Shown piece after piece: positions 33,958 to 43,810 of a stretch of 64,000 nucleotides of DNA. Both the position numbers and the translations under genes were made by a program. The first letter of the stretch is position 1; every line of letters starts with the position of its first letter. The notes beneath the pieces were generated by a model, which had not been told where the DNA came from, did not search any database, and was given only the letters and a program-made list of their open reading frames with translations. The DNA lies in the NCBI GenBank assembly GCA_900100245.1, contig FNEU01000001.1, positions 248,001-312,000 of the forward strand, given 5' to 3'. This DNA is from Lachnospiraceae bacterium G41. GTDB taxonomy: Bacteria > Bacillota > Clostridia > Lachnospirales > Lachnospiraceae.

Positions 33958-35220
33958 ATGAAGAGAAAAATCCTGATTTGTATAATAACTATAATTACAT
34001 TCTTTGCTTTTGCATGCGCAAATCCCGACCCGGATACAAAGCCCGGTCCAATGCAGAATTATCAGGCTCGGCTGGCCGGATTTGATGTTTCGGATTCAGC
34101 TGAATTAACTTATTGTGTAATAGGATTTTTCCCCGCTGAATATGATGTATATGTCTTCAGCCAAGGGTTTTTTTATCATTATGATTACACTGAATACTGG
34201 CTCGCAAGCGATGACGGATTTGATTATTTTAATGATACAATTCCCACAGATTCCAAATATCTGATTGCACAGGGTTCGGTTCCCGAGGAAACATGGAACG
34301 CCCTTAAGAAGGCATTAAAAGACAACCAAATTAATAATCTCTCCGACGACATGGATGTGAACGGCATTGACGACGGCGGAATATACGAAATAGAAGTGAT
34401 TGACGGCACCAAAAGATTTTTTGCGGGCGGATATATGGCCGGGCAAGGCAAAGGAGATAAGCATAAACGTTTTTATAATATACAACTCGCCTTTTCGGAA
34501 GCCATAAAAGAATGCGAAGATGCTTTGGAAAATGAAAAGGCAAACAACAATCCGATTGAGGATTCCTATAATTATATCTTTGTCGATGATCCGGAGGACG
34601 AGAACATTTTTGATTACTACTCCTCTACCGACGGTTCTCTTTTCATAAGACAGGATTTAAACACACAATCTTCTTATATAAACGATCACGGCAGATGGAT
34701 TCAGATTGATATCGCAACAGGCGCATACGGTCCGAGGATTGAAAAATTTGATGTTGATGGTGACGGCGTAGAGGAATATGTAATCGCCGAATGTGAAGGA
34801 ACCGGAACAGGTTTTTCCGTTTACGGACTGATTATCTACGAGGATGACGGCAATAAAGCCGCATCTTACAAATACGATTACAGTTATTTTGTCAATATGA
34901 TTGATGAATCAATCGATTACTCTTACAACGAGGCAACACACGAACTAGAAGTACACGAAAAACTGCCGCCTTATTATGACAGATATGAAGGATGCAGTGT
35001 TACTCTTGATTCGAATTTGACTTTTGAGAAAATCGTTTACACAGATATAATCAATATCTCCTTTGAAAACGACAGAATATATATGTCAGCCCCTATAGGG
35101 TGTGTTTACTCCGAATATATGGCTCCGGATTATGATAACGCGATTCTTGTAAAGGCAGAACTTTTTTTTGACGAAGACATGAGCTTTTATCCCATTTGGT
35201 ACATTACCGCTAATGAATAA
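33958..35220 (+). CDS. lipoprotein of unknown family
   Basis: 420 residues. Signal peptide with lipobox FAFAC (Cys near 20), then a secreted region with no family I recognise. One acidic loop, FDVDGDGVEEYVIAE, looks like a calcium-binding or FG-GAP/VCBS-type repeat unit. The remainder is rich in Tyr, Asp and Glu. The ribosome binding site is GGGGAG. It is a lone plus-strand gene between two minus-strand groups, without a clear terminator after it. Confidence 0.8.
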   Translation: MKRKILICIITIITFFAFACANPDPDTKPGPMQNYQARLAGFDVSDSAELTYCVIGFFPAEYDVYVFSQGFFYHYDYTEYWLASDDGFDYFNDTIPTDSKYLIAQGSVPEETWNALKKALKDNQINNLSDDMDVNGIDDGGIYEIEVIDGTKRFFAGGYMAGQGKGDKHKRFYNIQLAFSEAIKECEDALENEKANNNPIEDSYNYIFVDDPEDENIFDYYSSTDGSLFIRQDLNTQSSYINDHGRWIQIDIATGAYGPRIEKFDVDGDGVEEYVIAECEGTGTGFSVYGLIIYEDDGNKAASYKYDYSYFVNMIDESIDYSYNEATHELEVHEKLPPYYDRYEGCSVTLDSNLTFEKIVYTDIINISFENDRIYMSAPIGCVYSEYMAPDYDNAILVKAELFFDEDMSFYPIWYITANE

Positions 35221-35248
35221 AAAGAAATTCTATGGGGGAAAATGTCAT

Positions 35249-35662
35249 CTACTTTTCTATCTTGCCGTCCCAGGACATAATTCCGCCAAATTCAATTACG
35301 TTTGTATATCCCAGTTTTGCAAGTTTGGCTGATGCCAGTTTACTTCTGTGACCGGTTCTGCAGTATACATAGATAAACTGATCGGTATCGGGAAGTTCTT
35401 CAGGCTTCTTATCTCCTATTTTTTCATTTGCAACATTGATAGCCCCGGGAATATGTCCGTTTGCATATTCACTCGCAGTACGAACATCAAGTATTATATA
35501 ATCTCCGGGTGTGGCAAATATTTTCTTAGCCTCTTCCATGGATATGGATGTATATTTAGCCCTCTTTTTATCAGTTTTAATAAAATATAATGCTACAAAG
35601 GCACCTGCAATAATTACAACCGCAATCGCCAATGCAATGATAATTCTTGTAATAAGTTTCAT
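35249..35662 (-). CDS. membrane-anchored rhodanese-like protein
   Basis: 137 residues. One membrane segment (residues 5-27) then a single rhodanese domain with LDVRTASEYANGHIPGAINV and the catalytic Cys in VYCRTGHRS. The orientation of the lysines after the helix puts the domain outside the cell. Sulfurtransferase or thiol-related function; the sulfur donor is unknown. Confidence 0.9.
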   Translation of the reverse strand: MKLITRIIIALAIAVVIIAGAFVALYFIKTDKKRAKYTSISMEEAKKIFATPGDYIILDVRTASEYANGHIPGAINVANEKIGDKKPEELPDTDQFIYVYCRTGHRSKLASAKLAKLGYTNVIEFGGIMSWDGKIEK

Positions 35663-35710
35663 AATAATTTTCTCCTGAAAAATCTAATTAGTATTTTAGC
35701 ATAGAAAAAC

Positions 35711-35742
35711 AAAAAAGACACCGATATGTATCGATGTCCTTT
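35711..35742 (-). terminator. terminator after tRNA-Gly
   Basis: GACATCGAT and ATCGGTGTC arms with a 4-nt loop and six T on the minus strand. Confidence 0.88.
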
Positions 35743-35747
35743 AATCG

Positions 35748-35820
35748 AGCGATAGACGGGACTCGAACCCGCGAGCTCAACCTTGGCAAGGTCGTGTGCT
35801 ACCAACTGCACCACTATCGC
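35748..35820 (-). tRNA. tRNA-Gly (anticodon GCC)
   Basis: 73 nt. Acceptor GCGATAG/CTATCGC, D stem GTGC/GCAC, anticodon stem CGACC/GGTTG with loop TTGCCAA, T arm GCGGG/CCCGT around TTCGAGT (one G.U). The discriminator is T and the 3' CCA is not encoded. A TGTCCG/CGGACA hairpin precedes it in the transcript. Confidence 0.95.
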
Positions 35821-35850
35821 ATTTACCTGTCCGTTTTGCGGACAAGTAAT

Positions 35851-35879
35851 ATATTAACCGATTGATTTTAAAAAGTCAA
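35851..35879 (-). promoter_or_regulatory. tRNA-Gly promoter
   Basis: TTGACT (35874-35879) and TAATAT (35851-35856) with a 17-nt spacer. Confidence 0.8.
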
Positions 35880-35896
35880 CAACTTTTTGAAACGGA

Positions 35897-36952
35897 TTAG
35901 TTAATATTGATATTTATACTTCCGGAGCTTGTTTCAACCTTGATTTTTTTGCCTTTTCCGTCATTTGTAATAAACTTGGAATTCTTCTTCTCGTCGTTTA
36001 CATTAATCGAGCCTGAAGATACATCAAGATCAAAATCGTAATCGTTTACATCTCCGATTAAGTTTAATTTAACTCCGCCGCTTGATACATCAAGGTCAGC
36101 GTTATCAATTTCGGTATCTTCTGCCTTAACGCCACCAGAGGTTGAATCTGCGGTTAAATTCTCGATTTCACAGCCATCCATTTTTATTGAGCCTGAGTTC
36201 GCATCAAGGTTTGCACTCTTGGCTGAAACCTTTGTAAAATCAATTCCGCCACTGGTCGAATTACCTTCAATTGTTTCTGCGGTTACATTTTCAAATTCAA
36301 TTCCGCCGCTTAAACTTCTGGCATATAAATTTCCGACGTCAGCATTATTTATTACAAACTTTCCCGAAGACTGGTTTGCTTTTAAGTCTTCATACTTAAC
36401 ATTATCAAGAGTGGTTCTTCCGCTTGAAACCTTAATATCAAGATTGTCTGCTTCGGATCCGGTAATACTTACACCGCCTGATGAACTCTCAATCACACCG
36501 TCAATATTTACGTTTTTAATTTCCATTCCGCCGCTTGATGTCTTTATTTCTGCATACTGATCTTTCGTGACATATAATTTTATATACTGCTCTTCTGAAT
36601 CAATATTCATTATGTTTATAGGAATCACTTTATTATCTTTATGAGTAATAATGAGAGTTTCATCCTCAACTTTTATATCAGGAATTGCCTCTTCAAGTAA
36701 GCGGTATTCAATGCGGCACTTATCACTCTCTTCTATGTATAATTTTCCCATCTCTATGTCGATCTTCATTGAAGAAAAATCATCGAGGTCATAATATTCA
36801 TTGATATAAATAGGCTCTACAAATACCTTATTTTTGATATCAAATCCGAAATTATTTTTTCCTCCGAGCAATAATCCGAGTCCAAATATTCCTCCTCCTA
36901 AAAGAAGCAATGATGTATTTATAATTACCATAACCAGTATAAATTTTTTCAT
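35897..36952 (-). CDS. membrane-anchored DUF4097 beta-repeat protein
   Basis: 351 residues. An N-terminal membrane segment (5-28), a 90-residue linker domain, then about ten 20-residue repeats marked by SSGG or SSGS, which should stack as a beta-solenoid (DUF4097). Family members occur in envelope-stress operons with PadR and DUF1700 proteins, as here. It is probably a structural or sensing component at the cell surface. It follows the DUF1700 gene by 15 nt. Confidence 0.87.
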   Translation of the reverse strand: MKKFILVMVIINTSLLLLGGGIFGLGLLLGGKNNFGFDIKNKVFVEPIYINEYYDLDDFSSMKIDIEMGKLYIEESDKCRIEYRLLEEAIPDIKVEDETLIITHKDNKVIPINIMNIDSEEQYIKLYVTKDQYAEIKTSSGGMEIKNVNIDGVIESSSGGVSITGSEADNLDIKVSSGRTTLDNVKYEDLKANQSSGKFVINNADVGNLYARSLSGGIEFENVTAETIEGNSTSGGIDFTKVSAKSANLDANSGSIKMDGCEIENLTADSTSGGVKAEDTEIDNADLDVSSGGVKLNLIGDVNDYDFDLDVSSGSINVNDEKKNSKFITNDGKGKKIKVETSSGSINININ

Positions 36953-36967
36953 AATAAATCCTTTCTT

Positions 36968-37555
36968 TTATGCTTTTTTAACTCTTTTCTCGGTAGACTT
37001 TTTAATTATTTTGACAATAAGTCTTACGATAAGTATGAAAAGAAGTACTGTTACAAAGCAGATTGCAAGACCGATGGCAATTACCATCATACCGGCACCT
37101 ATACATACAAGTTTCTGTCCGATACCCGGTGCAATAAATGCAGAAGCAAATACCGCAGTGCCTGCAGCCATAACGGAGAGTCCCGCACCAAAGAATGCAA
37201 CGAATAGTATAAGCAGAACTATAAATAGGGTTAATACAATTACTAACAAACAAATAGCAATCGGCAAAGATATCGGAAGCGAAAAGATGGAAATAATCGC
37301 AATCCATACTATTGTTGCTGTTTTCTTGGCGGATTTCTTTTCTTCATTAGCATCAATATGCTTCATTGTGATATCCGCAAATATATTCTTGGCTACTTCC
37401 TTGGGAGTTCCGAGCTTCGCGGTAACATCTTCGTCCTCCACAAATCCGCAGTCCTCAAGATATTCTGTATAAAATGTTAAAGCATCCTCTCTGTCTTCCT
37501 GGGGCAAAAGTTTAAGTTGTTTGGAAAGGGCTTTTAAAAATTCACTCTTATTCAT
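36968..37555 (-). CDS. DUF1700 (HAAS) membrane protein
   Basis: 195 residues. The N-terminal cytosolic helical HAAS region (FLKALSKQLKLLPQEDREDAL, YTEYLEDCG) is followed by three or four membrane segments. HAAS proteins pass information between PadR-like regulators and membrane stress. It overlaps the padR gene by 8 nt, so the two are made together. Confidence 0.88.
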   Translation of the reverse strand: MNKSEFLKALSKQLKLLPQEDREDALTFYTEYLEDCGFVEDEDVTAKLGTPKEVAKNIFADITMKHIDANEEKKSAKKTATIVWIAIISIFSLPISLPIAICLLVIVLTLFIVLLILFVAFFGAGLSVMAAGTAVFASAFIAPGIGQKLVCIGAGMMVIAIGLAICFVTVLLFILIVRLIVKIIKKSTEKRVKKA

Positions 37556-37865
37556 CTACATTTCCTCCTATCAGCCTGTCAATCTTGGTTTTGTAATCAA
37601 TCCATTCCGTTCTGTAAAAACCAAGCAGCTCGTTTCCTTTTTCCGTGATGGAATAATATCTGCGATTTCTGCCCTCGAAAGGCTGATCGTATGTAGTAAG
37701 GTATTCGCTTTTCTGAAGTCTTCGTAATACCGGATAGAGTGTTGATTCGGAAATGTCTACGACTTCCTGGACCTTTTGCGTTAATGTATAGCCGTAAGCA
37801 TCACTCTCTGCAACTATACCGAGCACACATGCATCCAAAAGCGGTGCCGTAAGTTGATATGTCAT
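37548..37865 (-). CDS. PadR-family transcriptional regulator
   Basis: 105 residues from the ATG at 37865, which has GGAGGG in front; the frame is open further upstream but that part contains the promoter. Winged-helix PadR with ACVLGIVAESDAYGYTLTQKVQEV, STLYPVLRRLQKSEYL and RRYYSITEKG. It probably represses its own operon at the dyad 37926-37938. Inducer unknown; envelope stress or a drug is usual. Confidence 0.93.
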   Translation of the reverse strand: MTYQLTAPLLDACVLGIVAESDAYGYTLTQKVQEVVDISESTLYPVLRRLQKSEYLTTYDQPFEGRNRRYYSITEKGNELLGFYRTEWIDYKTKIDRLIGGNVDE

Positions 37866-37923
37866 CCTTAATCCCTCCTGATTTATATTTGAAAATTCAT
37901 AGCTATTTTTGTTTTCGTATAAT

Positions 37924-37952
37924 ACTATACGGCGTATAATATTATTTGTCAA
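37924..37952 (-). promoter_or_regulatory. padR promoter with overlapping dyad
   Basis: TTGACA (37947-37952) and TATAGT (37924-37929), spacer 17. The dyad TATAC-N3-GTATA (37926-37938) covers the -10 and the end of the spacer, a typical place for a repressor such as PadR itself. Confidence 0.75.
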
Positions 37953-38042
37953 CACATATTATACAAATTTTCAGATTATATTTTTCATCTCATAAAAGAA
38001 ATAAATGTTATGTAAACTAGCTTATCATAAAAGAGCAAAATA

Positions 38043-38082
38043 AAAAGGTGCCCGGCTCGTATACCGTGCCCGGCACCTTTAA
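38043..38082 (-). terminator. terminator after clpB
   Basis: GGTGCC...GGGCACC arms with strong GC content and T-run. The stem contains CGAGCCGGGCAC on the minus strand, a 12-mer also present at 50092-50103. Confidence 0.82.
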
Positions 38083-38103
38083 TATTATGTAAACTATCTT
38101 TAA

Positions 38104-40680
38104 TTATCTTGCAGTAAACTTTCCGTCCTCAACATCAATCGTAATTGTATCGCCTTCGGAAACATTTCCTGAAAGAATCAGTTTTGCGGCAAGTGTTTCA
38201 ACTGTTTTCTGTACGTATCTTTTAAGAGGTCTTGCACCGTAGTTAGGATTGTAACCTTCTGCTATGACTTTGTCTTTTGCTTCATCGGTTAACATAACTT
38301 TATACTCTCTGTCTTCAAGACGTTTGTTAAGATCGGCCACGATGAGATCTAAGATACCTGCAATTTCATTCCTGCCGAGAGGTTTAAACAGTATCGTTTC
38401 ATCAATTCTGTTAAGAAACTCAGGTCTGAAGAACTTGTGAAGCATACCTGTTACGGCCTCTTCCACGCCCTCTTTAAATTCACCGTTTTCATCAATGCCT
38501 TCAAGCAACACGTCTGCGCCGATGTTTGAAGTCATTATGATGATTGTATTCTTAAAGTCTACCGTCTTGCCGTGTGAATCTGTGATTCGGCCGTCATCAA
38601 GTACCTGAAGAAGTACATTGAATACATCAGGATGAGCCTTTTCAACTTCATCAAACAGAACTACCGAATAAGGTTTACGTCTTACAGCTTCGGTTAACTG
38701 ACCGCCTTCATCATATCCGACATATCCGGGAGGAGCTCCTATTAATCTTGATACGCTGTACTGCTCCATATATTCACTCATATCGATTCTGACGATATTG
38801 TTTTCATCATCAAAGAGTGACTGTGCAAGTGCTTTGGCAAGTTCCGTTTTACCTACACCTGTAGGTCCTAAGAAAAGGAATGAACCGATGGGCTTTGTAG
38901 GATCTTTTATGCCTGCTTTCGATCTGATGATTGATTCAGTAACCTTTGTTACGCCGTCATCCTGACCGATGACTCTTTTATGAAGTTCATCTGCCAGATG
39001 CAGTACTTTGTTTCTTTCTGATTCATTGAGTTTAGCTACGGGAATACCTGTCCATCTCGAAACGATTCTCGCGATTTCGGTATCTGTAACTTTTTCATGT
39101 ACGAGCGAGTCGTCTTTCTTCTCGGCCAGTTTTTCTGCCTCTTCAAGACTTGCCTTTAATCTCGGCAGTTCACCGTATGTAAGCTCTGCAGCTTTTGCAA
39201 GATCGCCTTCACGTTTTGCGATTTCAATCTTCGAATTGAGGGCATCGATTTCCTCTCTCATCTTCGAGAGTTTATCTACCGCACTCTTTTCGTTCTCCCA
39301 TTTAGCTTTTGCATTTGCAAAATCTTCTTTTTCAACTGCTAAATCTGCGAGCAAATCTGCCAGACGCTGTTCACTCTGTGAATCATCTTCTTTCTTTAAA
39401 GCCTGAGCCTCGATTTCCATCTGCAATATTTTACGCTGTTTTTCATCAAGTTCGGTGGGCAGACTGTTAAGTTCTGTCTTAATCATTGCACATGCTTCAT
39501 CCACTAGGTCGATAGCCTTGTCGGGCAAGAATCTGTCAGAGATGTATCTGTCTGATAAAACTGCTGCAGCGACAAGTGCGTTATCCATGATTTTTACGCC
39601 ATGATATACTTCGTATCTGTCTTTTATACCACGAAGAATCGATATTGTATCTTCGACTGTAGGTTCATTTACCATTACAGGCTGGAATCTTCTCTCGAGT
39701 GCAGCATCCTTTTCGATATACATTCTGTATTCATCAAGTGTAGTCGCACCTATACAGTGCAGTTCGCCTCTTGCAAGCATTGGCTTTAACATATTACCGG
39801 CATCAAGTGCGCCGTCAGTTTTACCTGCGCCGACAATTGTATGAAGTTCATCGATAAAAAGAATAATCTCTCCGTTTGACGATTTGACTTCATCAAGCAC
39901 GGCTTTAAGTCTTTCCTCAAACTCGCCACGGTATTTTGCACCTGCGATTAGCGAGCCCATATCCAGTGCGAAAATAGTCTTGTTTTTAAGATCATCCGGA
40001 ACATCTCCGTTTACGATTCTTTGAGCCAGACCTTCCGCAACTGCGGTTTTACCAACACCGGGTTCACCGATTAAAACAGGGTTGTTTTTTGTTTTACGGC
40101 TTAAGATTCTTATAACATTTCTGATTTCCGAATCCCTGCCGATGATAGGATCCATCTTTCTTGATTTGGCTTTCTGTACGAGATCCTGACCGTATTTGTT
40201 AAGTGCATCATAGGTACCTTCGGGATTGTCACTTGTAACCTTTACGTTTCCTCTGACCGATGAAAGTGCAGTTAAAAATCTCTCCTTTGTGATACCGTAT
40301 TCTCTGAAAATCTCTCCGATTTCTTTGTTGGGATGATCAAGCATCGACAGGAACAAATGCTCTACCGATACATATTCGTCACCCATCTTTTTAGCCTGAT
40401 TCTCTGCTGTAATTAAAACTTCGTTTAATTTCTGACCGATACGAAGATCTCCGCCGCTTACTTTAACTCTTTTTTCAACAGCTTCCTTAACCCTTGCCTT
40501 AAAATGCTCGGTGTTAATCTCCATCTTTTCGATTAGTTTTAATATCAGACTGTCGTCAATATTTATGAGCGCATAAAGAAGATGCTCTTCCTCAATCTCC
40601 TGATTGCCGAACTCTATTGCATACTGTTGCGCCATATTGACAGAATTTTGAGAATTTTGTGTAAATTTCGTTATGTTCAT
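38104..40680 (-). CDS. clpB: ATP-dependent disaggregase ClpB
   Basis: 858 residues, full length. Clp N-domain repeats (1-145), first AAA+ with [13 protein letters not shown], the coiled M-domain (about 400-525), second AAA+ with [14 protein letters not shown], and the C-terminal [12 protein letters not shown]. It works with DnaK to pull apart aggregates in the cytosol. There is no ClpP-binding tripeptide loop, as expected for ClpB. A CIRCE element overlaps its -35, so HrcA should control it. Confidence 0.97.
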   Translation of the reverse strand: MNITKFTQNSQNSVNMAQQYAIEFGNQEIEEEHLLYALINIDDSLILKLIEKMEINTEHFKARVKEAVEKRVKVSGGDLRIGQKLNEVLITAENQAKKMGDEYVSVEHLFLSMLDHPNKEIGEIFREYGITKERFLTALSSVRGNVKVTSDNPEGTYDALNKYGQDLVQKAKSRKMDPIIGRDSEIRNVIRILSRKTKNNPVLIGEPGVGKTAVAEGLAQRIVNGDVPDDLKNKTIFALDMGSLIAGAKYRGEFEERLKAVLDEVKSSNGEIILFIDELHTIVGAGKTDGALDAGNMLKPMLARGELHCIGATTLDEYRMYIEKDAALERRFQPVMVNEPTVEDTISILRGIKDRYEVYHGVKIMDNALVAAAVLSDRYISDRFLPDKAIDLVDEACAMIKTELNSLPTELDEKQRKILQMEIEAQALKKEDDSQSEQRLADLLADLAVEKEDFANAKAKWENEKSAVDKLSKMREEIDALNSKIEIAKREGDLAKAAELTYGELPRLKASLEEAEKLAEKKDDSLVHEKVTDTEIARIVSRWTGIPVAKLNESERNKVLHLADELHKRVIGQDDGVTKVTESIIRSKAGIKDPTKPIGSFLFLGPTGVGKTELAKALAQSLFDDENNIVRIDMSEYMEQYSVSRLIGAPPGYVGYDEGGQLTEAVRRKPYSVVLFDEVEKAHPDVFNVLLQVLDDGRITDSHGKTVDFKNTIIIMTSNIGADVLLEGIDENGEFKEGVEEAVTGMLHKFFRPEFLNRIDETILFKPLGRNEIAGILDLIVADLNKRLEDREYKVMLTDEAKDKVIAEGYNPNYGARPLKRYVQKTVETLAAKLILSGNVSEGDTITIDVEDGKFTAR

Positions 40681-40762
40681 AAACTCACCTTCTTTCTGAC
40701 CAATAATCCTTCTTTTCTGTTTCTTTTATGATAATTTGAGTATTATTTTTTCAACCAAGAAT

Positions 40763-40791
40763 ATAATATCACTTCTTTTAGCACTCGTCAA
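40763..40791 (-). promoter_or_regulatory. clpB promoter
   Basis: TTGACG (40786-40791) and TATTAT (40763-40768), spacer 17; the -35 lies inside the CIRCE spacer and right arm. Confidence 0.72.
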
Positions 40792-40804
40792 GTGAGAGTG
40801 CTAA
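40778..40804. promoter_or_regulatory. CIRCE operator (HrcA site)
   Basis: Perfect TTAGCACTC-N9-GAGTGCTAA upstream of clpB. HrcA binding here would block RNA polymerase until heat stress. Confidence 0.95.
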
Positions 40805-40894
40805 CAATTAACAAATTTTATTGCATTTTATAAAAAAAATTTAAATTTGTCCGCCTATATATATTATAAATATAAATTAAATATAAAATATTTG

Positions 40895-40923
40895 TTGAGA
40901 TTAACATAATTTAATGGTAAAAT
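40895..40923 (+). promoter_or_regulatory. promoter of the diguanylate cyclase gene
   Basis: TTGAGA (40895-40900) and TAAAAT (40918-40923), spacer 17, 31 nt before the ATG. Confidence 0.7.
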
Positions 40924-40954
40924 CATTTATATATATGCTTAAATTGGAGATAGA

Positions 40955-42082
40955 ATGGACCAGATTAAGATTTATCTTAATTACATAAAGGACATCATCA
41001 ATGGTGAAGAGTACCTTTCGGACAGGGATAAGTTTACGCTTATTCTTCATCTTTGTGCTTTTTCACACCTGATTTTTGCCGGACTTTTCCTTGGTTTTGG
41101 CAATATCCTTATGATGCTTTACAATCTCCTTTCATTCCTTGTATATGAATCACTGGTAACATTAACCAAGAACAAACAGTTCAAATTAATCACTCTCGCC
41201 ATTACCGCGGAAGTTAATATTTTTGTACTGCTTTCCACTCTTGCATACGGTAAGGGATTGTACTTCAATCTCTTCTGCTTCCTTTTGATTCCTGCGGTAT
41301 TTTACATTTCCAATTCCGCCAAGGCTTTTAAGCATCCTTTCTTCGCATCTTTGGTTGTAACGATTATTACCACGGCTAATTATATCTTCTCCGTCTTTTA
41401 TGAGTCGAATAATTATCAGACTCTCGTTGATCGTTATCACGTTCTTTTAATCGTTACAATAATACTTAATATAGTGGTTACTGTAGTTCTGCTCGGACTC
41501 TTCTGCTTTATGTTTACGATTGAAATGCGTAACAGCACGGCTACTCTTGAAAACAGAACCAGACAGTTAAAACAGTTATCCAGTATCGATCCGCTTACCA
41601 AGCTTGCCAACAGAAGAAGCATGATGGAAAAACTTAATATTTCCATGCATCTTTTAAGAAAAGATAAAAAAGTCTTCAGTCTTATTTTGGGCGATATCGA
41701 TGATTTCAAAAAAGTCAACGATACCTACGGTCATGACTGCGGCGACAGAGTTCTTGTAATGGTAGCCGATACCATCTCTTCTCAAATGCGTGAAGGCGAT
41801 TTCGTATGCAGATGGGGCGGCGAGGAAATCCTTATACTTGTTAACGGTAATATCGAAGCTGCCAAATCACTTGGCGAGCGTATCTTAAATAAAATCTGTT
41901 CGAGCGAAGTTATTCACGAAGGCAATTCGGTTAAAGTCACTATGACTTTCGGTGTGGCTCAGGCTAACGAAAGTTTCAGAATTGAGGACTTTATTCAGCA
42001 GGCTGACAACAGACTGTATTACGGAAAGACTCACGGCAAATGTCAGGTTGTCGCCGAGATCCCCAACAGCGTCAATTATTAA
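40955..42082 (+). CDS. membrane-bound GGDEF diguanylate cyclase
   Basis: 375 residues. Residues 25-190 hold five or six membrane segments without a recognisable ligand domain. A linker helix (residues 190-210) leads to a GGDEF domain with SIDPLTKLANRRSMME, LGDIDDFKKVNDTYGHDCGDRVL and the active-site GGEEI. The key residues are intact, so it should make c-di-GMP from two GTP. The inhibitory-site RxxD four residues before GGEEI is absent (it reads DFVCRW). A c-di-GMP riboswitch lies 25 kb away in the same window. Confidence 0.93.
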   Translation: MDQIKIYLNYIKDIINGEEYLSDRDKFTLILHLCAFSHLIFAGLFLGFGNILMMLYNLLSFLVYESLVTLTKNKQFKLITLAITAEVNIFVLLSTLAYGKGLYFNLFCFLLIPAVFYISNSAKAFKHPFFASLVVTIITTANYIFSVFYESNNYQTLVDRYHVLLIVTIILNIVVTVVLLGLFCFMFTIEMRNSTATLENRTRQLKQLSSIDPLTKLANRRSMMEKLNISMHLLRKDKKVFSLILGDIDDFKKVNDTYGHDCGDRVLVMVADTISSQMREGDFVCRWGGEEILILVNGNIEAAKSLGERILNKICSSEVIHEGNSVKVTMTFGVAQANESFRIEDFIQQADNRLYYGKTHGKCQVVAEIPNSVNY

Positions 42083-42172
42083 TAAATTGAACCGGATATT
42101 CTGTAATTGCGGGATTGTTACATCAAACCCGTAATTTATTTTGCGGTTCGTTTCAGAAAGGAATTATAAAAA

Positions 42173-43810
42173 ATGATAAGTGCAAACAATGTATCCTTAA
42201 GATTCGGAAAGAAAGCCCTCTTCGAGGATGTAAACATAAAATTCACCGAAGGCAACTGCTACGGCATTATCGGTGCTAACGGAGCGGGAAAATCCACATT
42301 CCTTAAGATTTTATCAGGCGAACTCGAAACAACTACAGGTGATATCGTTATCACTCCCGGTCAGCGTTTAAGCGTGCTCGAACAGGACCACTTCAAATAC
42401 GATGCATACTCGGTAATGGATACAGTAATCCTCGGCAATCCCAGACTTTATGAAATCATGAAAGAAAAGGATGCCATCTATGCAAAAGAAGATTTCTCCG
42501 ATGAAGACGGTATCAGAGCAAGTGAACTTGAAGCTGAATTTGCCGAGCTTGACGGTTGGGAAGCAGAATCAAACGCAGCCAATCTTTTAAACGGTCTCGG
42601 TATTGAAACTGAGCTTCACTACACACAGATGTCGGAACTCGGCGGTAACGAAAAGGTCAAAGTACTTCTTGCAAAAGCATTATTCGGTAACCCCGATATT
42701 CTTCTTCTCGACGAGCCTACAAACCACCTCGATCTTGATGCTATCGCATGGCTCGAAGAGTTTCTTATTAACTTTGAAAATACTGTCATCGTCGTATCCC
42801 ACGACAGACATTTCTTAAATAAAGTCTGCACACAGACCGCAGATATCGACTACGGCAAAATCCAGCTTTATGCAGGTAACTACGATTTCTGGTTTGAATC
42901 CAGCCAGTTGCTTGTAAAGCAGATGAAAGAAGCCAACAAAAAGAAAGAGGAAAAGATTAAGGAACTCCAGGAATTCATTAATCGTTTCTCCGCCAACGCT
43001 TCAAAATCAAAGCAGGCTACATCAAGAAAACGTGCGCTCGAAAAAATCGAACTCGAAGAGATTAAACCTTCAAGCAGAAAATATCCTTACATCGATTTCA
43101 GACCCGATAGAGAAATTGGTAATGAAGTACTTCAGGTCGAAGGCATTTCAAAGACTATTAACGGTGAAAAGGTACTCGATAATATATCTTTTATATTAAG
43201 ACGTGAAGACAAGGTTGCTTTCGTTGGAAGTAACGAAATCGCAACCACAACGCTTTTCCAGATACTCGCAGGTGAGATGGAGCCCGACGAAGGTACTTAC
43301 AAATGGGGCGTTACCACATCACAGGCATACTTCCCCAAGGATAATACGGAAGAGTTCCAGACCGATGATATCATCACAGACTGGCTCATGGGTTATTCGC
43401 CCGTAAAAGATATTACCTACGTCAGAGGCTTCCTCGGAAGAATGCTCTTCTCACAGGACGATGCTCTTAAAAAAGTTAAGGTTTTATCCGGTGGTGAAAA
43501 GGTTAGATGTATGCTTTCAAAGATGATGATTTCAGGTGCTAACTGCCTTATTCTTGACGAGCCTACAAACCACCTCGACATGGAATCCATTCAGGCTTTA
43601 AACAATGGTCTTATCAGATTTTCAGGCGTAGAACTCTTCTCATGCCATGACCATCAGTTTATCGAAACAACAGCCAACCGTATCATGGAGATTATGCCCG
43701 GCGGTAAACTCATCGATAAAATTACTACTTACGACGATTATCTTGCAAGCGATGAAATGGCCAGAAAACGTACTATTTACATTGCAAAGAAAGAGGATGA
43801 CGAAAACTAA
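42173..43810 (+). CDS. ABC-F protein, YkpA/YbiT-like, with degenerate second Walker A
   Basis: 545 residues, two ABC domains, no membrane segment. First domain: GANGAGKST, a linker with a charged helix (KQMKEANKKKEEKIKELQE), signature at SELGGNEKVKVLLAKAL, LLLDEPTNHLD. Second domain: LSGGEKVRCML and LILDEPTNHLD are intact, but the Walker A reads GSNEIATTTL, so the P-loop Lys is Thr and the last Gly is Ala. ABC-F proteins act on the ribosome in translation or antibiotic protection; this subgroup's exact role is uncertain. GGAATT-type ribosome binding site (AAAGGAAT). Confidence 0.9.
   Translation: MISANNVSLRFGKKALFEDVNIKFTEGNCYGIIGANGAGKSTFLKILSGELETTTGDIVITPGQRLSVLEQDHFKYDAYSVMDTVILGNPRLYEIMKEKDAIYAKEDFSDEDGIRASELEAEFAELDGWEAESNAANLLNGLGIETELHYTQMSELGGNEKVKVLLAKALFGNPDILLLDEPTNHLDLDAIAWLEEFLINFENTVIVVSHDRHFLNKVCTQTADIDYGKIQLYAGNYDFWFESSQLLVKQMKEANKKKEEKIKELQEFINRFSANASKSKQATSRKRALEKIELEEIKPSSRKYPYIDFRPDREIGNEVLQVEGISKTINGEKVLDNISFILRREDKVAFVGSNEIATTTLFQILAGEMEPDEGTYKWGVTTSQAYFPKDNTEEFQTDDIITDWLMGYSPVKDITYVRGFLGRMLFSQDDALKKVKVLSGGEKVRCMLSKMMISGANCLILDEPTNHLDMESIQALNNGLIRFSGVELFSCHDHQFIETTANRIMEIMPGGKLIDKITTYDDYLASDEMARKRTIYIAKKEDDEN

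Noticed and set aside
36834-37472. 212-codon plus-strand frame opposite DUF4097/DUF1700
   Set aside because: Antisense of repeat-rich and hydrophobic coding sequence; no start signal.
37866-37955. Longer N-terminus of PadR
   Set aside because: It contains the operon promoter, and the ATG at 37865 has a strong ribosome binding site.
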